From Deinococcus marmoris DSM 12784 (GTDB lineage: Bacteria > Deinococcota > Deinococci > Deinococcales > Deinococcaceae), in contig NZ_JNIV01000026.1 of assembly GCF_000701405.1 (NCBI RefSeq), positions 1 to 50,046 on the forward strand: a stretch of DNA of 50,046 nt. The letters are read 5' to 3'. Of this stretch, positions 1 through 9,940 are shown piece after piece. Position numbers and translations under genes: made by a program. The notes under the pieces were generated by a model. The model made no database searches. It was not told the origin of the DNA and worked only from the letters and a program-made list of their open reading frames with translations. How positions within the stretch are numbered: the stretch's first letter is position 1; every line of letters starts with the position of its first letter.

Positions 1-175
1 TGGTCCCAGGCATGGCCTGGGACCACTGCTGTTGATTGGTAGAGCGTTGCTCGATCAGCGAACACATGGCGTCTTCGACGCGTTGCAAGGTATCGCGTCG
101 CAAAAAGGGGAAGCGCTCTTTCAAGAGCTGGGCAAACTTGATCGCGTCGATTTGGGCGGCTTCTTCGTGTCTCAT
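1..175 (-). CDS. IS4-like transposase, N-terminal part (runs off left edge)
   Basis: On the minus strand an open frame starts at ATG 175 and runs off the window, giving about 58 residues. The segment FPFLRRDTLQRVEDAM followed by a serine/asparagine-rich stretch and ending in AMPG resembles the N-terminal helical region of IS4-type transposases, where a similar FPFL...ARSVN...LPG pattern precedes the DDE catalytic core. The catalytic part lies outside the window, so the family call rests on this pattern only. The local GC content is clearly lower than in the core genes further right, and the adjacent plus-strand gene lacks its 5' part. Both fit an insertion sequence that disrupted the neighbour. 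It could also be an unrelated hypothetical gene. Confidence 0.4.
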   Translation of the reverse strand, partial: MRHEEAAQIDAIKFAQLLKERFPFLRRDTLQRVEDAMCSLIEQRSTNQQQWSQAMPGT

Positions 176-316
176 AACTCCAAGAAGCCGCCTTTCGCCG
201 TCCCAGATGACAACCAAATGCTCAAATGTCAAAAATGCTGTTCAGGACGCTATTGAAATCGAGTTGTCCGGTACTGAAATGTTCTCCTTGGCAACACCAT
301 CAACTACTCTGCTTCG

Positions 317-1258
317 TTGGAGAAATCCAACCTTTTATTTTTGGTTGGTGTTTTGAACAGCTTTGCCGCCGACTGGGTTATGCGGCAAAAAATTTCCTCC
401 CACGTCAACATGTTTTATTTCAACCAACTTCCTGTTCCGCGCCTCACCGCTGCTGACCCCGATTTTCAACCCATCGTTCAGGCGGCGGCGCGGCTCATCT
501 GCACCGCGCCGGAATTCGATGACCTGGCAAAAGCGGCGGGCCTGCGCGGATCATTGGACGGCGTGACCGATGAAGCGGGCCGGGCCGCCCTGCGCGCCGA
601 ACTCGACGGGCGCGTGGCCCACCTGTACGGCCTGACTGAAGCCGAGTTCACCCACATCCTGGCAACGTTCCCCCTGGTGGCGCAGGAGGTCAAGGACGCG
701 GCGCTGGCGGCCTTCCGTGACCTCGCCCCGCCGGAAGGGGACCCGGAACTGGTGCGTCTGGTGGGGGGCGGCGAAACAGACCGCGTGGAGTTCAAATCGT
801 CCATGCGCGTGCCGGTGGACGGCAGCCCGCCCAGCAAGGAACTGACGGCGGTGCTGGAAGCCGTGATCGTCAAGGAAGTGGCCGCCTTCCTGAACGCCCA
901 AGGCGGCACGCTGTTGATCGGCGTAAACGACGCCGGACGCGGGCTGGGCCTGGCCCCCGACTACGCTTCCTCTAACAAGATCGGGGACCGGGACGGTTTT
1001 GAGCGGCATCTGCGCGGGGTGGTGGGTACGGCGCTGGGGCAAACGGTGGCGGCGGCGCTGGCCGTGTCCTTCCCGACGCTGGACGGCCTGGAAATCTGCC
1101 GCGTGGAAATTCCAGCGGGCGCGGAAGAAACGTTTGTGTTGGTCACGGACCGGGGCGGCCAGAAACGCGAGGCGCTGTACGTCCGCATGGGCAACAAGGC
1201 CGAAGAGATCCCCGGGGGGCGCGAGATGACCAAGTACGTCCGCACGCGCTGGGCTTGA
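317..1258 (+). pseudogene. C-terminal remnant of an Eco57I-type/N6-adenine methyltransferase (restriction-modification) with AlbA_2-like domain
   Basis: The reading frame is open from about 278 after a TGA at 275-277, with a possible TTG start at 317. The first 40 residues carry the pattern LVGVLNSFAADWVMRQK then FYFNQLPVPR, typical of the target-recognition end of large Eco57I-like restriction-modification methyltransferases. The methyltransferase core with the NPPY motif is absent. Residues about 145-310 carry DRVEFKSS and a FLNAQGGTLLIGVND block, characteristic of AlbA_2 (schlafen-like) DNA-binding domains. At 313 residues this is only the tail of a family that usually exceeds 800 residues. 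The likely cause is the insertion at its left. The 5' part is low in GC. Expression as a short protein from the TTG is possible but unproven. Confidence 0.65.
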
Positions 1259-1263
1259 AGACC

Positions 1264-1303
1264 CTTGCCCCCTCCCATCTGCGAAGAAAAGAGAGGGGGC
1301 AAG
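1264..1303 (+). terminator. Hairpin after the methyltransferase remnant
   Basis: A perfect 11-bp inverted repeat (CTTGCCCCCTC at 1264-1274, its complement at 1293-1303) lies just after the stop codon. There is no clear T-run, so it may only weaken transcription or stabilise a 3' end. Confidence 0.45.
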
Positions 1304-1403
1304 ATATGCAGCCGATATTCAAAATCCACGTCAAAAACAGCCATTTTCGCCAACTTGGCTGTCAATGGCTGTCAGGCTTTTGCACCTCTGGGGACAACAA
1401 ATG

Positions 1404-1430
1404 AAAAAACCCGCGCTAGGCGGGTCTTTT
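1404..1430 (-). terminator. Intrinsic terminator of the tRNA-Ile2/tRNA-Val unit
   Basis: Read on the minus strand, ACCCGC and GCGGGT form a stem around a short CTAGC loop, followed directly by a run of six T. It sits just downstream of the tRNA-Val 3' end. Confidence 0.8.
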
Positions 1431-1431
1431 C

Positions 1432-1506
1432 TGGTGGGCGGTATAGGACTTGAACCTACGACCTCTCGCGTGTGAAGCGAATGCTCTACCACTGAGCTAA
1501 CCGCCC
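1432..1506 (-). tRNA. tRNA-Val (anticodon CAC)
   Basis: The minus strand folds into a complete cloverleaf. The acceptor stem GGGCGGT pairs with ACCGCCC, the anticodon loop is TTCACAC with CAC at positions 34-36, the T loop is TTCAAGT, and CCA is encoded. It reads GUG codons. It follows the CAU tRNA by 24 nt in the same transcript. Confidence 0.95.
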
Positions 1507-1530
1507 GAACCGTTGTGCATGATCGTGCTT

Positions 1531-1606
<76 letters not shown>

Positions 1607-1667
1607 GCAGCCTCTGGCACTTTCCTTCCAAACTGCCACGGGTGCGGCGGGTCTTCAGGCGAGGGGA

Positions 1668-1696
1668 AGTGTAGCAACGGCCCCGCAGCTTGTCAA
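1668..1696 (-). promoter_or_regulatory. Promoter of the tRNA-Ile2/tRNA-Val unit
   Basis: On the minus strand TTGACA (1696-1691), a 17-nt spacer and TACACT (1673-1668) match a sigma-70-type promoter almost perfectly. It points at the tRNA genes and is back to back with the glgA promoter. Confidence 0.85.
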
Positions 1697-1728
1697 ACCC
1701 GCGCGGGCCTGTGGGGGGTGCGGGCAGG

Positions 1729-1734
1729 TACAGT
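1729..1734 (+). promoter_or_regulatory. -10 box of a leaderless glgA transcript
   Basis: TACAGT ends 7 nt before the glgA ATG at 1742. This spacing would place the transcription start at the A of the start codon. Confidence 0.6.
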
Positions 1735-1741
1735 AGCAGCC

Positions 1742-3114
<1,373 letters not shown>

Positions 3115-3118
<4 letters not shown>

Positions 3119-3936
3119 GCCTCGAGATTCAAGCTCTGCCGCCCGCCGAACTGCTGCCTGCATTCGCGGCCCTGTACGGCGCGTCCCCGGAGGACCTGAC
3201 CTGGATGGCCGACGCCTGCACGGCGGGTTTTGTCGCGCTGGGTGACGGGGAGGAACTGCTGGGCGCAATCGGTACCCGGCCCAGCCCGCAGCACGGCGCG
3301 GAACTGGTGGGCGGCGTGTTTCCTGGCCCGCAGCGCGACGGGGTGGCGCTGGCCCTGGTCCGGGCAGCCCATGAGGCAGTGGGACGGGTTTACGTGTTTG
3401 CCGAGGGCTACCTCTTCCCCCCCGAGGCGCTGCTGGCCGCCGGGCTGCGCGAGGTGGGCGCGTACCGCCGCCTGAGCGGGCGCGTGCCGTACCGCCATGT
3501 GGACCCGCCTGCTGGTGTGCCGTTGCTGCCGTTGGCTGAAGTCTCTGATCCCGAAACCCGCCTGCAAGCCCTGCGAACCTACGAGGACCGCGTCGGCCAC
3601 CACGCCGTAGCTCCCGAGGCAGCGGCAGACGGAGCGGGCGGCTTCGACTCGCACCTCAGCGTGATCGCGCTGGACGACACGGGGCGCGGTGTGGGCGTGT
3701 GCCGCGCGGCCATCGAGGACGGCGAGGCACGGATAGACTCGCCCGGCGTGGCCTCCGAGTGGCGGCATACCCATTTGCGCGCCGCGCTGCTGAATGAGGT
3801 CAACACCCGGCTGCGCGCCACTGGCATTACGCGGGTGAACGTGGATTCCTGGGGAGACACGGCGGAGGAACTGGCCCACGATCTCAAGCTGGGGCTGGGC
3901 GTGATGGAGGAAACACCGATTCTGGCGCTGGGTTAA
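3115..3936 (+). CDS. GNAT-like acetyltransferase-related protein
   Basis: This 273-residue protein starts at GTG 3115 and overlaps the glgA stop (GTGA), so translation is probably coupled. It reads as two halves of about 135 residues. The second half has the profile of a GNAT fold: a strand ending in VIALDDTGRGVGVCRA, then RHTHLRAALLNEVNTRL, which resembles the pantetheine-contacting helix, and a late NVDSWGDTAEELAHDLKLGLGV stretch as in tandem GNAT proteins. The classical Q/RxxGxG/A signature is not clean, so activity and substrate are unknown. The link to glycogen synthesis is by position only. Confidence 0.6.
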
Positions 3937-3977
3937 GAGACACGCCGTCTTCCCCACATCCCTGCCCGCTGGCCTGC

Positions 3978-3983
3978 TAGCAT
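3978..3983 (+). promoter_or_regulatory. -10 box of a leaderless trmJ transcript
   Basis: TAGCAT ends 7 nt before GTG 3991. Confidence 0.55.
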
Positions 3984-3990
3984 TCCGCCC

Positions 3991-4746
3991 GTGACTCTGG
4001 CTGTCGTCCTCGTTTCCCCCAAGACCCCCGGCAATATCGGATCGGCGGCCCGCGCCATGCTGAATATGGGCGCGAAAGACCTGCGGCTGGTGGCCCCGCG
4101 CTGCAACCATCTGGATTCGGGGGCGGTGGCGATGGCCGTCCACGCGGCGGACCTGTTGCGCGGGGCGACGATTTACCCCACATTGCGCGAGGCATTGGCG
4201 GACCGCGACCTGAGCGTGGGCACCAGCGCCCGCATCCGCTCTGATTTGCCGCAGCCGCAGCATCCGGCGCAGATCCGGCCCTTTGTGCGCGCGGCCACCG
4301 CCCCGGCCCTGGTCTTCGGCCCGGAGGAATCCGGCCTGACCAACGCGGACTTGGAACAGTGCCAGATGACGGTCCGCATCCCCACCGGGGATTACGCCAG
4401 CCTGAATCTGGCGCAGGCCGTGCTGCTGGTCTGCTACGAGTTCCTGCAAGGCCAGGACGAACCGCTGGACCGCACCCGCAAGACCGCCACCCGCGAGGAA
4501 ATGGAGGCCATGTACGGCCACCTGCACGACACCATGCACCTGATCGGCTACACCGACGCCGTGCGCGCGCGCCATACCCTGCGCCTGTGGCGCGCCCTGC
4601 TGGACCGCGCGTTAATGAACAGCGCCGAGAGCCGCCTGTTCCGGGGCCTGCTGCGGCAGGTACAGTGGAAGGTGGAGGACGCGGCGAAACGCGGCACCAC
4701 AGAACCGAGGCCAGGGCAGGAAATCGAGGCGCAGAATCAGGACTGA
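3991..4746 (+). CDS. trmJ: tRNA (cytidine/uridine-2'-O-)-methyltransferase TrmJ-like (SPOUT/TrmH family)
   Basis: The 251-residue product belongs to the SpoU/TrmH superfamily of SAM-dependent ribose 2'-O-methylases; TrmJ modifies position 32 of tRNAs. The three family motifs are visible: VSPKTPGNIGSAARAMLNMG near the N-terminus (motif 1), LVFGPEESGLTN around residue 105-118 (motif 2), and IPTGDYASLNLAQAVLL around residue 128-145 (motif 3), the latter two forming the trefoil-knot SAM site. The C-terminal tail beyond about residue 160 is the TrmJ-type helical extension. GTG 3991 is chosen because the motif 1 strand starts at once after it and a -10 box sits 7 nt upstream. The nearest alternative is another TrmH-family enzyme. 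Confidence 0.85.
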   Translation: MTLAVVLVSPKTPGNIGSAARAMLNMGAKDLRLVAPRCNHLDSGAVAMAVHAADLLRGATIYPTLREALADRDLSVGTSARIRSDLPQPQHPAQIRPFVRAATAPALVFGPEESGLTNADLEQCQMTVRIPTGDYASLNLAQAVLLVCYEFLQGQDEPLDRTRKTATREEMEAMYGHLHDTMHLIGYTDAVRARHTLRLWRALLDRALMNSAESRLFRGLLRQVQWKVEDAAKRGTTEPRPGQEIEAQNQD

Positions 4747-4759
4747 GCGGGCTGGAATC

Positions 4760-5140
4760 TCAAACTGATTTAGAGTTCAGCGATTCCAGCCACGCCACCG
4801 CCCCTGAAGCGTCCAGTAACCTCGCGCCGCGTTCGGGGGGAAACCAGGCCAGCAGCTTCGCCTGTGCCCCCGCGTCGGCCTGAGCATCTGCCCCAAAAAT
4901 AACCTTGTGATCGCCGTCCAGCAGGTGAAGTAATCCCAGCACGGGCAACTCCAGCACGGTCCCAACCGTCACGGCTGGTCCCAGCCACACCGCATCGATC
5001 TCCGCGCCGTCGGCGGGATTCAGGGTGCCGGGCAGACAGCCGTAGTTGACTGGGGCGGCGTGAGGCTCGGTTCGCAGCGGCTCAAGCCCACCTTCGCGCC
5101 ACACGAAACGTTCGCGCGTTCCCGCCGCCCATTCCACCAC
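4760..5140 (-). CDS. Inorganic pyrophosphatase-like protein, probably degenerate
   Basis: The 126-residue protein has VNYGCLPGTLNPADGAEIDA at residues 31-50, which aligns with the family I soluble pyrophosphatase segment YGxIPxT...DGDPxDV. The central metal-binding aspartate is replaced: DGAEIDA where DGDPLDV is expected. The protein is also shorter than the usual 170-180 residues. It may have lost hydrolysis, or it may be a divergent branch with another substrate. GTG 5140 is the listed start; the frame is open further upstream only as far as the stop of the preceding lipoprotein gene, from which it is separated by about 20 nt. The two are probably co-transcribed. Confidence 0.6.
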   Translation of the reverse strand: MVEWAAGTRERFVWREGGLEPLRTEPHAAPVNYGCLPGTLNPADGAEIDAVWLGPAVTVGTVLELPVLGLLHLLDGDHKVIFGADAQADAGAQAKLLAWFPPERGARLLDASGAVAWLESLNSKSV

Positions 5141-5160
5141 ACCCCGGTAAGAGGCAGAAA

Positions 5161-5550
5161 TCAGGGCAGAACCTCGTACAGTTCCACCTGCCGCATCACC
5201 GCGCCGCCGAAGGACAGCACGGCGCGGTATGCGCCCTCATCGGGGGCGGTCAATTTGAAGGTCGCCGTGCGCTGGCTGGCATCCAGATACACGCTGTCAC
5301 TGCCTATAGCGCGGGTGCTGTCGAACCACTTGACGCTCAGAAAGCCCGGCTCGAAGCGGCCATCCACGGTGGCAGTCACGGTCAGTTGATCGCCGTCACG
5401 CCTGAGACTGGCCTCGGTGACGCGCACGGGCAGATTCGGGGCCACCACCGGGGGCAACAGCGGCACGAAGTTATAGCGGCACCCGCCGAGGCCCAGGATC
5501 AGCGGAAAGGCCAGCGCGCACAGCAGGGCGGGACGCAGAAAAGCGGGCAT
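5161..5550 (-). CDS. Predicted lipoprotein of unknown function
   Basis: This 129-residue protein has an N-terminal hydrophobic segment (residues 5-23) ending in a lipobox LGGC at about residue 24, so it is probably lipid-anchored outside the cytoplasmic membrane. The mature part of about 105 residues is rich in alternating valine/threonine strands (for example QLTVTATVDG), suggesting a single immunoglobulin-like beta sandwich. I recognise no family. A -10 box (TAGCAT on the minus strand, 5557-5562) lies 6 nt before the ATG, so the transcript may be leaderless. It is followed closely by the pyrophosphatase-like gene. Confidence 0.7.
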   Translation of the reverse strand: MPAFLRPALLCALAFPLILGLGGCRYNFVPLLPPVVAPNLPVRVTEASLRRDGDQLTVTATVDGRFEPGFLSVKWFDSTRAIGSDSVYLDASQRTATFKLTAPDEGAYRAVLSFGGAVMRQVELYEVLP

Positions 5551-5556
5551 GGCGGC

Positions 5557-5562
5557 ATGCTA
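5557..5562 (-). promoter_or_regulatory. -10 box of the lipoprotein/pyrophosphatase-like unit
   Basis: TAGCAT on the minus strand ends 6 nt before ATG 5550. Confidence 0.5.
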
Positions 5563-5737
5563 GAGCCTTCAGGTGTGAATGCGGCAATGCCAGCGGGGGA
5601 GCGCCCTGTCTCCCCCTGTCTCCCCTCCTGCACTCTGTAGGTTCATGCCGTGCCCGACAGCTTCTCATCTCTCCGCTGACATTTCAGAAGAGACGGCGGC
5701 AGGAGGCCGTGTCCTGATAGATATGTCCAGGCAGGGT

Positions 5738-6136
5738 TTACCAGCTCTTTGGATCGCTCTCCAGTTCCTCTGCCAGCAGCCACAACTGGCGGCCCTGCCC
5801 GGCAGCGTCGCGCTGGGCGTCGAGCATCACGCCCTCCAGCTCGCCGCTCAGGCGGGGGTGGCGTTTGCGGAAATGCTCGAAGTCGCACAGCAGCAGCCCC
5901 AGCTTGGCGGGCCGCGCCTCGGGGTCAGTCAGCACGTCGTACAGCGCGTCCCAGTTGCGCCCGAAGTTGTCGGTCAGCGCCAGTCCGCGCAGCATGGCCA
6001 GCATCAGCGAGTCCTTGTCGTGAACATCCGAGAAGGCGACTTCGCGCAGGGCCACCTGATACCCGGCGGCCAGGATGCGCGGATCGTGTGGGGCCTTCTG
6101 AATGCCGACTGGGGCCTGATCGAACACCTGGATCAC
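5738..6136 (-). CDS. Barstar-family ribonuclease inhibitor
   Basis: The 132-residue product matches the barstar family. The signature is LTDNFGRNWDALYDVLTD, the helix-loop where barstar inserts an acidic residue into the active site of a microbial ribonuclease. Near the C-terminus a strand reads LGLLLCDFEHFRKRHP. I place the start at GTG 6136 because it overlaps the stop of the ribonuclease gene (GTGA) and gives the usual length; a longer open frame to 6217 only runs into the ribonuclease gene. There is no signal peptide, so it acts in the cytoplasm. The order nuclease then inhibitor, with a 4-nt overlap, strongly suggests that it protects the producer from the upstream enzyme. Confidence 0.85.
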   Translation of the reverse strand: MIQVFDQAPVGIQKAPHDPRILAAGYQVALREVAFSDVHDKDSLMLAMLRGLALTDNFGRNWDALYDVLTDPEARPAKLGLLLCDFEHFRKRHPRLSGELEGVMLDAQRDAAGQGRQLWLLAEELESDPKSW

Positions 6137-6600
6137 GGGCGAATCCTCCTGAAGCTGGCGTAGTGATCGGCGGTGTAGTAGCACTCGGCGGTGCTGGTCA
6201 CCGGCTGGCCGCCGCACACGATGCGCCGCGCGCCCCGGTCACTCTCGCCGGGGGTGGGGACGGTGTATTCGCGGTAATAACCACTGCCTTGCCGGGGCAG
6301 GATGCGCTCGCGGTTGCCGAAGGTCGTGCCGTCCTTGCTGTACCGAAATCTTTCCCCCCTGGAGATGGTCCGCAGAAGCTGCGTGCCCTCGCGCGGCAGT
6401 TCACTGGTACCAACCCAGCGCAGGCCACTCTGGGGGTCACGGCTGGAGGCTGACGGGGCCTGCTGGGCCGGAGGCCGTGTCTGCTGGGTCTGGCTCTGTT
6501 GATTCTGGTGCTGCGCCGTGTCCTGACCCCCGGCGGGCAGATCGCACGCGGCGAGGAAGGCAGCCAGCAAGGGTGTCAGGAGGAGGGCGCGCAGCTTCAC
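6133..6600 (-). CDS. RNase Sa-like guanyl-specific ribonuclease, predicted lipoprotein
   Basis: The 155-residue product aligns with the Streptomyces RNase Sa (N1/T1) family. The catalytic set is present: Glu111 in YYREYTV, Arg122 and Arg126 in DRGARR, and His146 in DHYASF, with the same spacing as Glu54, Arg65 and Arg69 of RNase Sa. Two cysteines (129 and 140) could form a disulfide. Residues 1-18 are a signal peptide with lipobox LAAC (Cys19), and residues 25-55 form a glutamine/proline-rich linker, so the enzyme is probably tethered outside the membrane. I prefer GTG 6600 over GTG 6609 because it gives a normal MKLR signal peptide and lies 7 nt after a TAGAGT -10 box. The barstar gene follows with a 4-nt overlap. 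Confidence 0.88.
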   Translation of the reverse strand: MKLRALLLTPLLAAFLAACDLPAGGQDTAQHQNQQSQTQQTRPPAQQAPSASSRDPQSGLRWVGTSELPREGTQLLRTISRGERFRYSKDGTTFGNRERILPRQGSGYYREYTVPTPGESDRGARRIVCGGQPVTSTAECYYTADHYASFRRIRP

Positions 6601-6607
6601 GTCCCTC

Positions 6608-6613
6608 ACTCTA
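6608..6613 (-). promoter_or_regulatory. -10 box of the ribonuclease/barstar operon
   Basis: TAGAGT on the minus strand ends 7 nt before GTG 6600. It overlaps the 3' end of the DUF3445 gene. Confidence 0.5.
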
Positions 6614-7591
6614 GAGCGCCCGTGCGTCCAGCCAGATGAGGAGCTTGGGCATCACCCCCCGCAAACCCTTGTAACTCTGTTGCTCGGGCGTCATGGTCCG
6701 CAGCGCCGCCGCCAGCGCACGGGCGTAAGCAGGCGTCTGCACCACCACTTCCAGCGGGTACAGATAGGGCCGGATGGTGAACAGCGCCCCGTGTGCCGCC
6801 GGAAAGCCAGTCAGTGTCTGCCGCTCCACCCGCACGAATGCCGTGTCGGGATCAAATGGGGCCTCCGCCTCCACGGTACTGGAATGATGGTCCAGCCGAT
6901 CATCCGGCGCGACACCCCAGGCGAAGCGCACGAAGGGTCCGCGCCCGATCACCGCGTCCACCAGCCGGGGTGCGGTGGCGTTCATGGGGCCGCTGCCCGC
7001 CACCGGAACATGCACCGCCACAAAGTCCCGTCCCAGCTTGTCACGGGGGTCCCAGCGCTCCGGCGACAGCACATGCGTGGCCGCCAGCCAGTCACGTCCG
7101 GTCTGCGGGTCACGCGCGATGACTGCCAGGTCTTCGGAGGCGTTCAGACCCAGAAAATCCAATGCGCCCGTGGGCTGCAAATCACCGCGCAACCCGGCCA
7201 GCGGCGCGTCAAAGCGGCGCAGGTCTTCCATACCTCCCTGGCGCAGGTCCAGCCGCGCTTCCCAGCCCAGCAGGGCATTGCGGAAGGTCTGCCCGTCCCA
7301 AACCATCGCCCCGCCGCTTTCCGCAGCAAGGGTCCGCGCCGTGAATTCCAGCGCCGCCGCGCGCAAGTCGGGCGACAGGTTCGCCTCGCCCGCGTACTCG
7401 TGCAACGCCCGGCGGTGGGCCGCCCACTTGCTGACCACAAAACGCTCGTAATCGCCCTCCAGCGCGAAGGTGTGCGTTTCTACCGCGCCGTCCTCGCGCC
7501 AGGGGATCGGCTGCACGCCCAGCCGGAACAGCCCCGCCGAAACCGTGTAGACGCCGTTCAGGAAGGGGCGGTAGATGGTGGGCGCGGGCAT
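6611..7591 (-). CDS. DUF3445 / heme-dependent oxidative N-demethylase family protein
   Basis: The 326-residue protein has the features of the DUF3445 family: an N-terminal YRPFLNGVYTVSAGL segment, a central LGLNASEDLAVIARD stretch, RWDPRDKLGRDFVAVHVPV, and the late FVRVERQTLTGFPAAHGALFTIRPYLYPL block, where the R-x-E-R-Q-T-L pattern is diagnostic. Some characterised members are heme-containing oxidative N-demethylases of methylated amines; others have no known substrate. I chose ATG 7591 instead of the longer frame to 7849, because the extension overlaps the divergent hemB gene and family proteins start close to this point. A possible -10 (CACAAT) lies 6 nt upstream. Confidence 0.75.
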   Translation of the reverse strand: MPAPTIYRPFLNGVYTVSAGLFRLGVQPIPWREDGAVETHTFALEGDYERFVVSKWAAHRRALHEYAGEANLSPDLRAAALEFTARTLAAESGGAMVWDGQTFRNALLGWEARLDLRQGGMEDLRRFDAPLAGLRGDLQPTGALDFLGLNASEDLAVIARDPQTGRDWLAATHVLSPERWDPRDKLGRDFVAVHVPVAGSGPMNATAPRLVDAVIGRGPFVRFAWGVAPDDRLDHHSSTVEAEAPFDPDTAFVRVERQTLTGFPAAHGALFTIRPYLYPLEVVVQTPAYARALAAALRTMTPEQQSYKGLRGVMPKLLIWLDARAL

Positions 7592-7657
7592 GGAGAAATT
7601 GTGGCAGATGGAGGGTAGCCACCCTCTCACCTTCCAATTCTGGAAACGCGTCCGCGT

Positions 7658-7663
7658 TAGCCT
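7658..7663 (+). promoter_or_regulatory. -10 box of a leaderless hemB transcript
   Basis: TAGCCT ends 6 nt before ATG 7670. Confidence 0.5.
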
Positions 7664-7669
7664 GCTTGC

Positions 7670-8742
<1,073 letters not shown>

Positions 8743-8746
<4 letters not shown>

Positions 8747-9330
8747 GCCATTCCTCTCCTCCCGGCAGCCCGAAGCCTGAAAACTCCATCCGCGTGGACT
8801 GGATTCCCACTGGGATGTGGCCCGGACGGCTCGGCCTGACCTTCGCCCCCGGCAAGAAGGGCCGCAGCGTGATCCAGAAGGGCGTGACGCATGACCGCGA
8901 TGTTCACGAGGACATGCAGACCCTGGCAGCAGACGGCGTTCAGGTGCTGGCCCCCCTGATCGAGGATTTCGAGTTCGACATGCTGGGCATGGACGGCTAC
9001 CACGCCGCCGCCGATCTGAACAATCTGGAGATCAAGGCTTACGCCATCCCCGATCAGCACGCCCCCGGCAAGCGCGCAGATTTTGCCGCCTTCATCGACG
9101 AACTGATGACTGATCTGCTCGACGGGCGCGGCGTGGTGGTCCACTGCCGGGGCGGACTGGGGCGCGCGGGACTGGCCGCCTCCTGCCTGCTGGTGCAGGG
9201 CGGCATGACGGCGGACCGGGCCATCGAACTGGTCCGGGCCACCCGTGACCGCAAGGCCATCGAAACGAGGGAGCAGGTGCAGTTCGTTCACGACTTCGCC
9301 GACTCACTGCCCGTCTCGAACCGTTCCTGA
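8743..9330 (+). CDS. CDKN3-like dual-specificity/tyrosine phosphatase
   Basis: The 195-residue protein carries the phosphatase signature [14 protein letters not shown] with Cys135 as nucleophile and Arg141 in the CX5R loop. An upstream IPDQHAP segment (about residues 102-108) may provide the general acid Asp104. The N-terminal [20 protein letters not shown] stretch, where a glycine/lysine-rich FxPG(K)K follows, is the mark of the cyclin-dependent-kinase-inhibitor-3-like phosphatases that also occur in bacteria. GTG 8743 overlaps the hemB stop (GTGA), giving translational coupling. The substrate is unknown; a phosphoprotein or a small phosphorylated metabolite are both possible. Confidence 0.8.
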
Positions 9331-9420
9331 GATCTGCGCCGCATTCCGCACCGCAGGGTGAGCGCCCCCGACATTCAGGCTCATGGCCCCGTCAGGCCCG
9401 GCGCATACACTGAGAACACC

Positions 9421-9930
9421 ATGAAACTGACTCCTCTCCTCCTCTGTGCCGCCTTCGCGGGTGTGCTGGCCTCCTGCGCCCCCACCGTCACTGGCCCGCA
9501 GGTGGGCCGCATCGTCAACAGCGTCACCGGGCAGGAGGGAACGGTCAGCTTCACGCGCGGCACGCTGCAACCGCGTCTGGGCGATCCCTTCAGCGCCGAC
9601 AACGCCACCATCCGTATCGGCGGCCAGACCTACAGCGGGCGCACCGCCATCCTGAACGGCGGCACCACCAGCCCCCTGCCCGCTGGCCTGGGTGTCAGCC
9701 TGTCGCTGGGCGGCACGGCGGCTGTCGGCAGCAATGCTGCTGTGGGCATCGGCACCCGCGTGGATACCCCTCGCCCACGCGCCGCCGTGACCCGCAACGG
9801 CAACCTGATCGCCCGCACCGCCACTGCCCCAACGTTGACCCTGACCTGCACCATCACCGTGGACGAGTCCGAACACGGCATCGGCGAATGCACCGGCAAC
9901 GACGGCGTGAAATACGCCCTGCAATTCTGA
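9421..9930 (+). CDS. Predicted lipoprotein, serine/threonine/glycine-rich, unknown function
   Basis: This 169-residue protein begins MKLTPLLLCAAFAGVLASC, a signal peptide with lipobox LASC (Cys19). The mature chain repeats short glycine/threonine-rich beta strands (GTVSFTRGTL, NATIRIGGQTYSG) and ends in LTLTCTITVDESEHGIGECTGNDG, with two cysteines that could pair. I recognise no family. ATG 9421 is chosen because it starts the signal peptide; a TACACT -10-like box lies 9 nt upstream. The next gene starts 10 nt after its stop. Confidence 0.7.
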   Translation: MKLTPLLLCAAFAGVLASCAPTVTGPQVGRIVNSVTGQEGTVSFTRGTLQPRLGDPFSADNATIRIGGQTYSGRTAILNGGTTSPLPAGLGVSLSLGGTAAVGSNAAVGIGTRVDTPRPRAAVTRNGNLIARTATAPTLTLTCTITVDESEHGIGECTGNDGVKYALQF

Positions 9931-9940
9931 GCTGCAAATT

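Noticed and set aside
1..25. Perfect 11-bp palindrome TGGTCCCAGGC/GCCTGGGACCA at the left edge
   Set aside because: It lies within the likely transposase frame, has no T-run, and only one copy is seen; it may be chance.
36..356. Open frames on the plus strand at 32-256 and 36-356
   Set aside because: They lack domain patterns, while the minus strand over the same DNA has transposase-like features.
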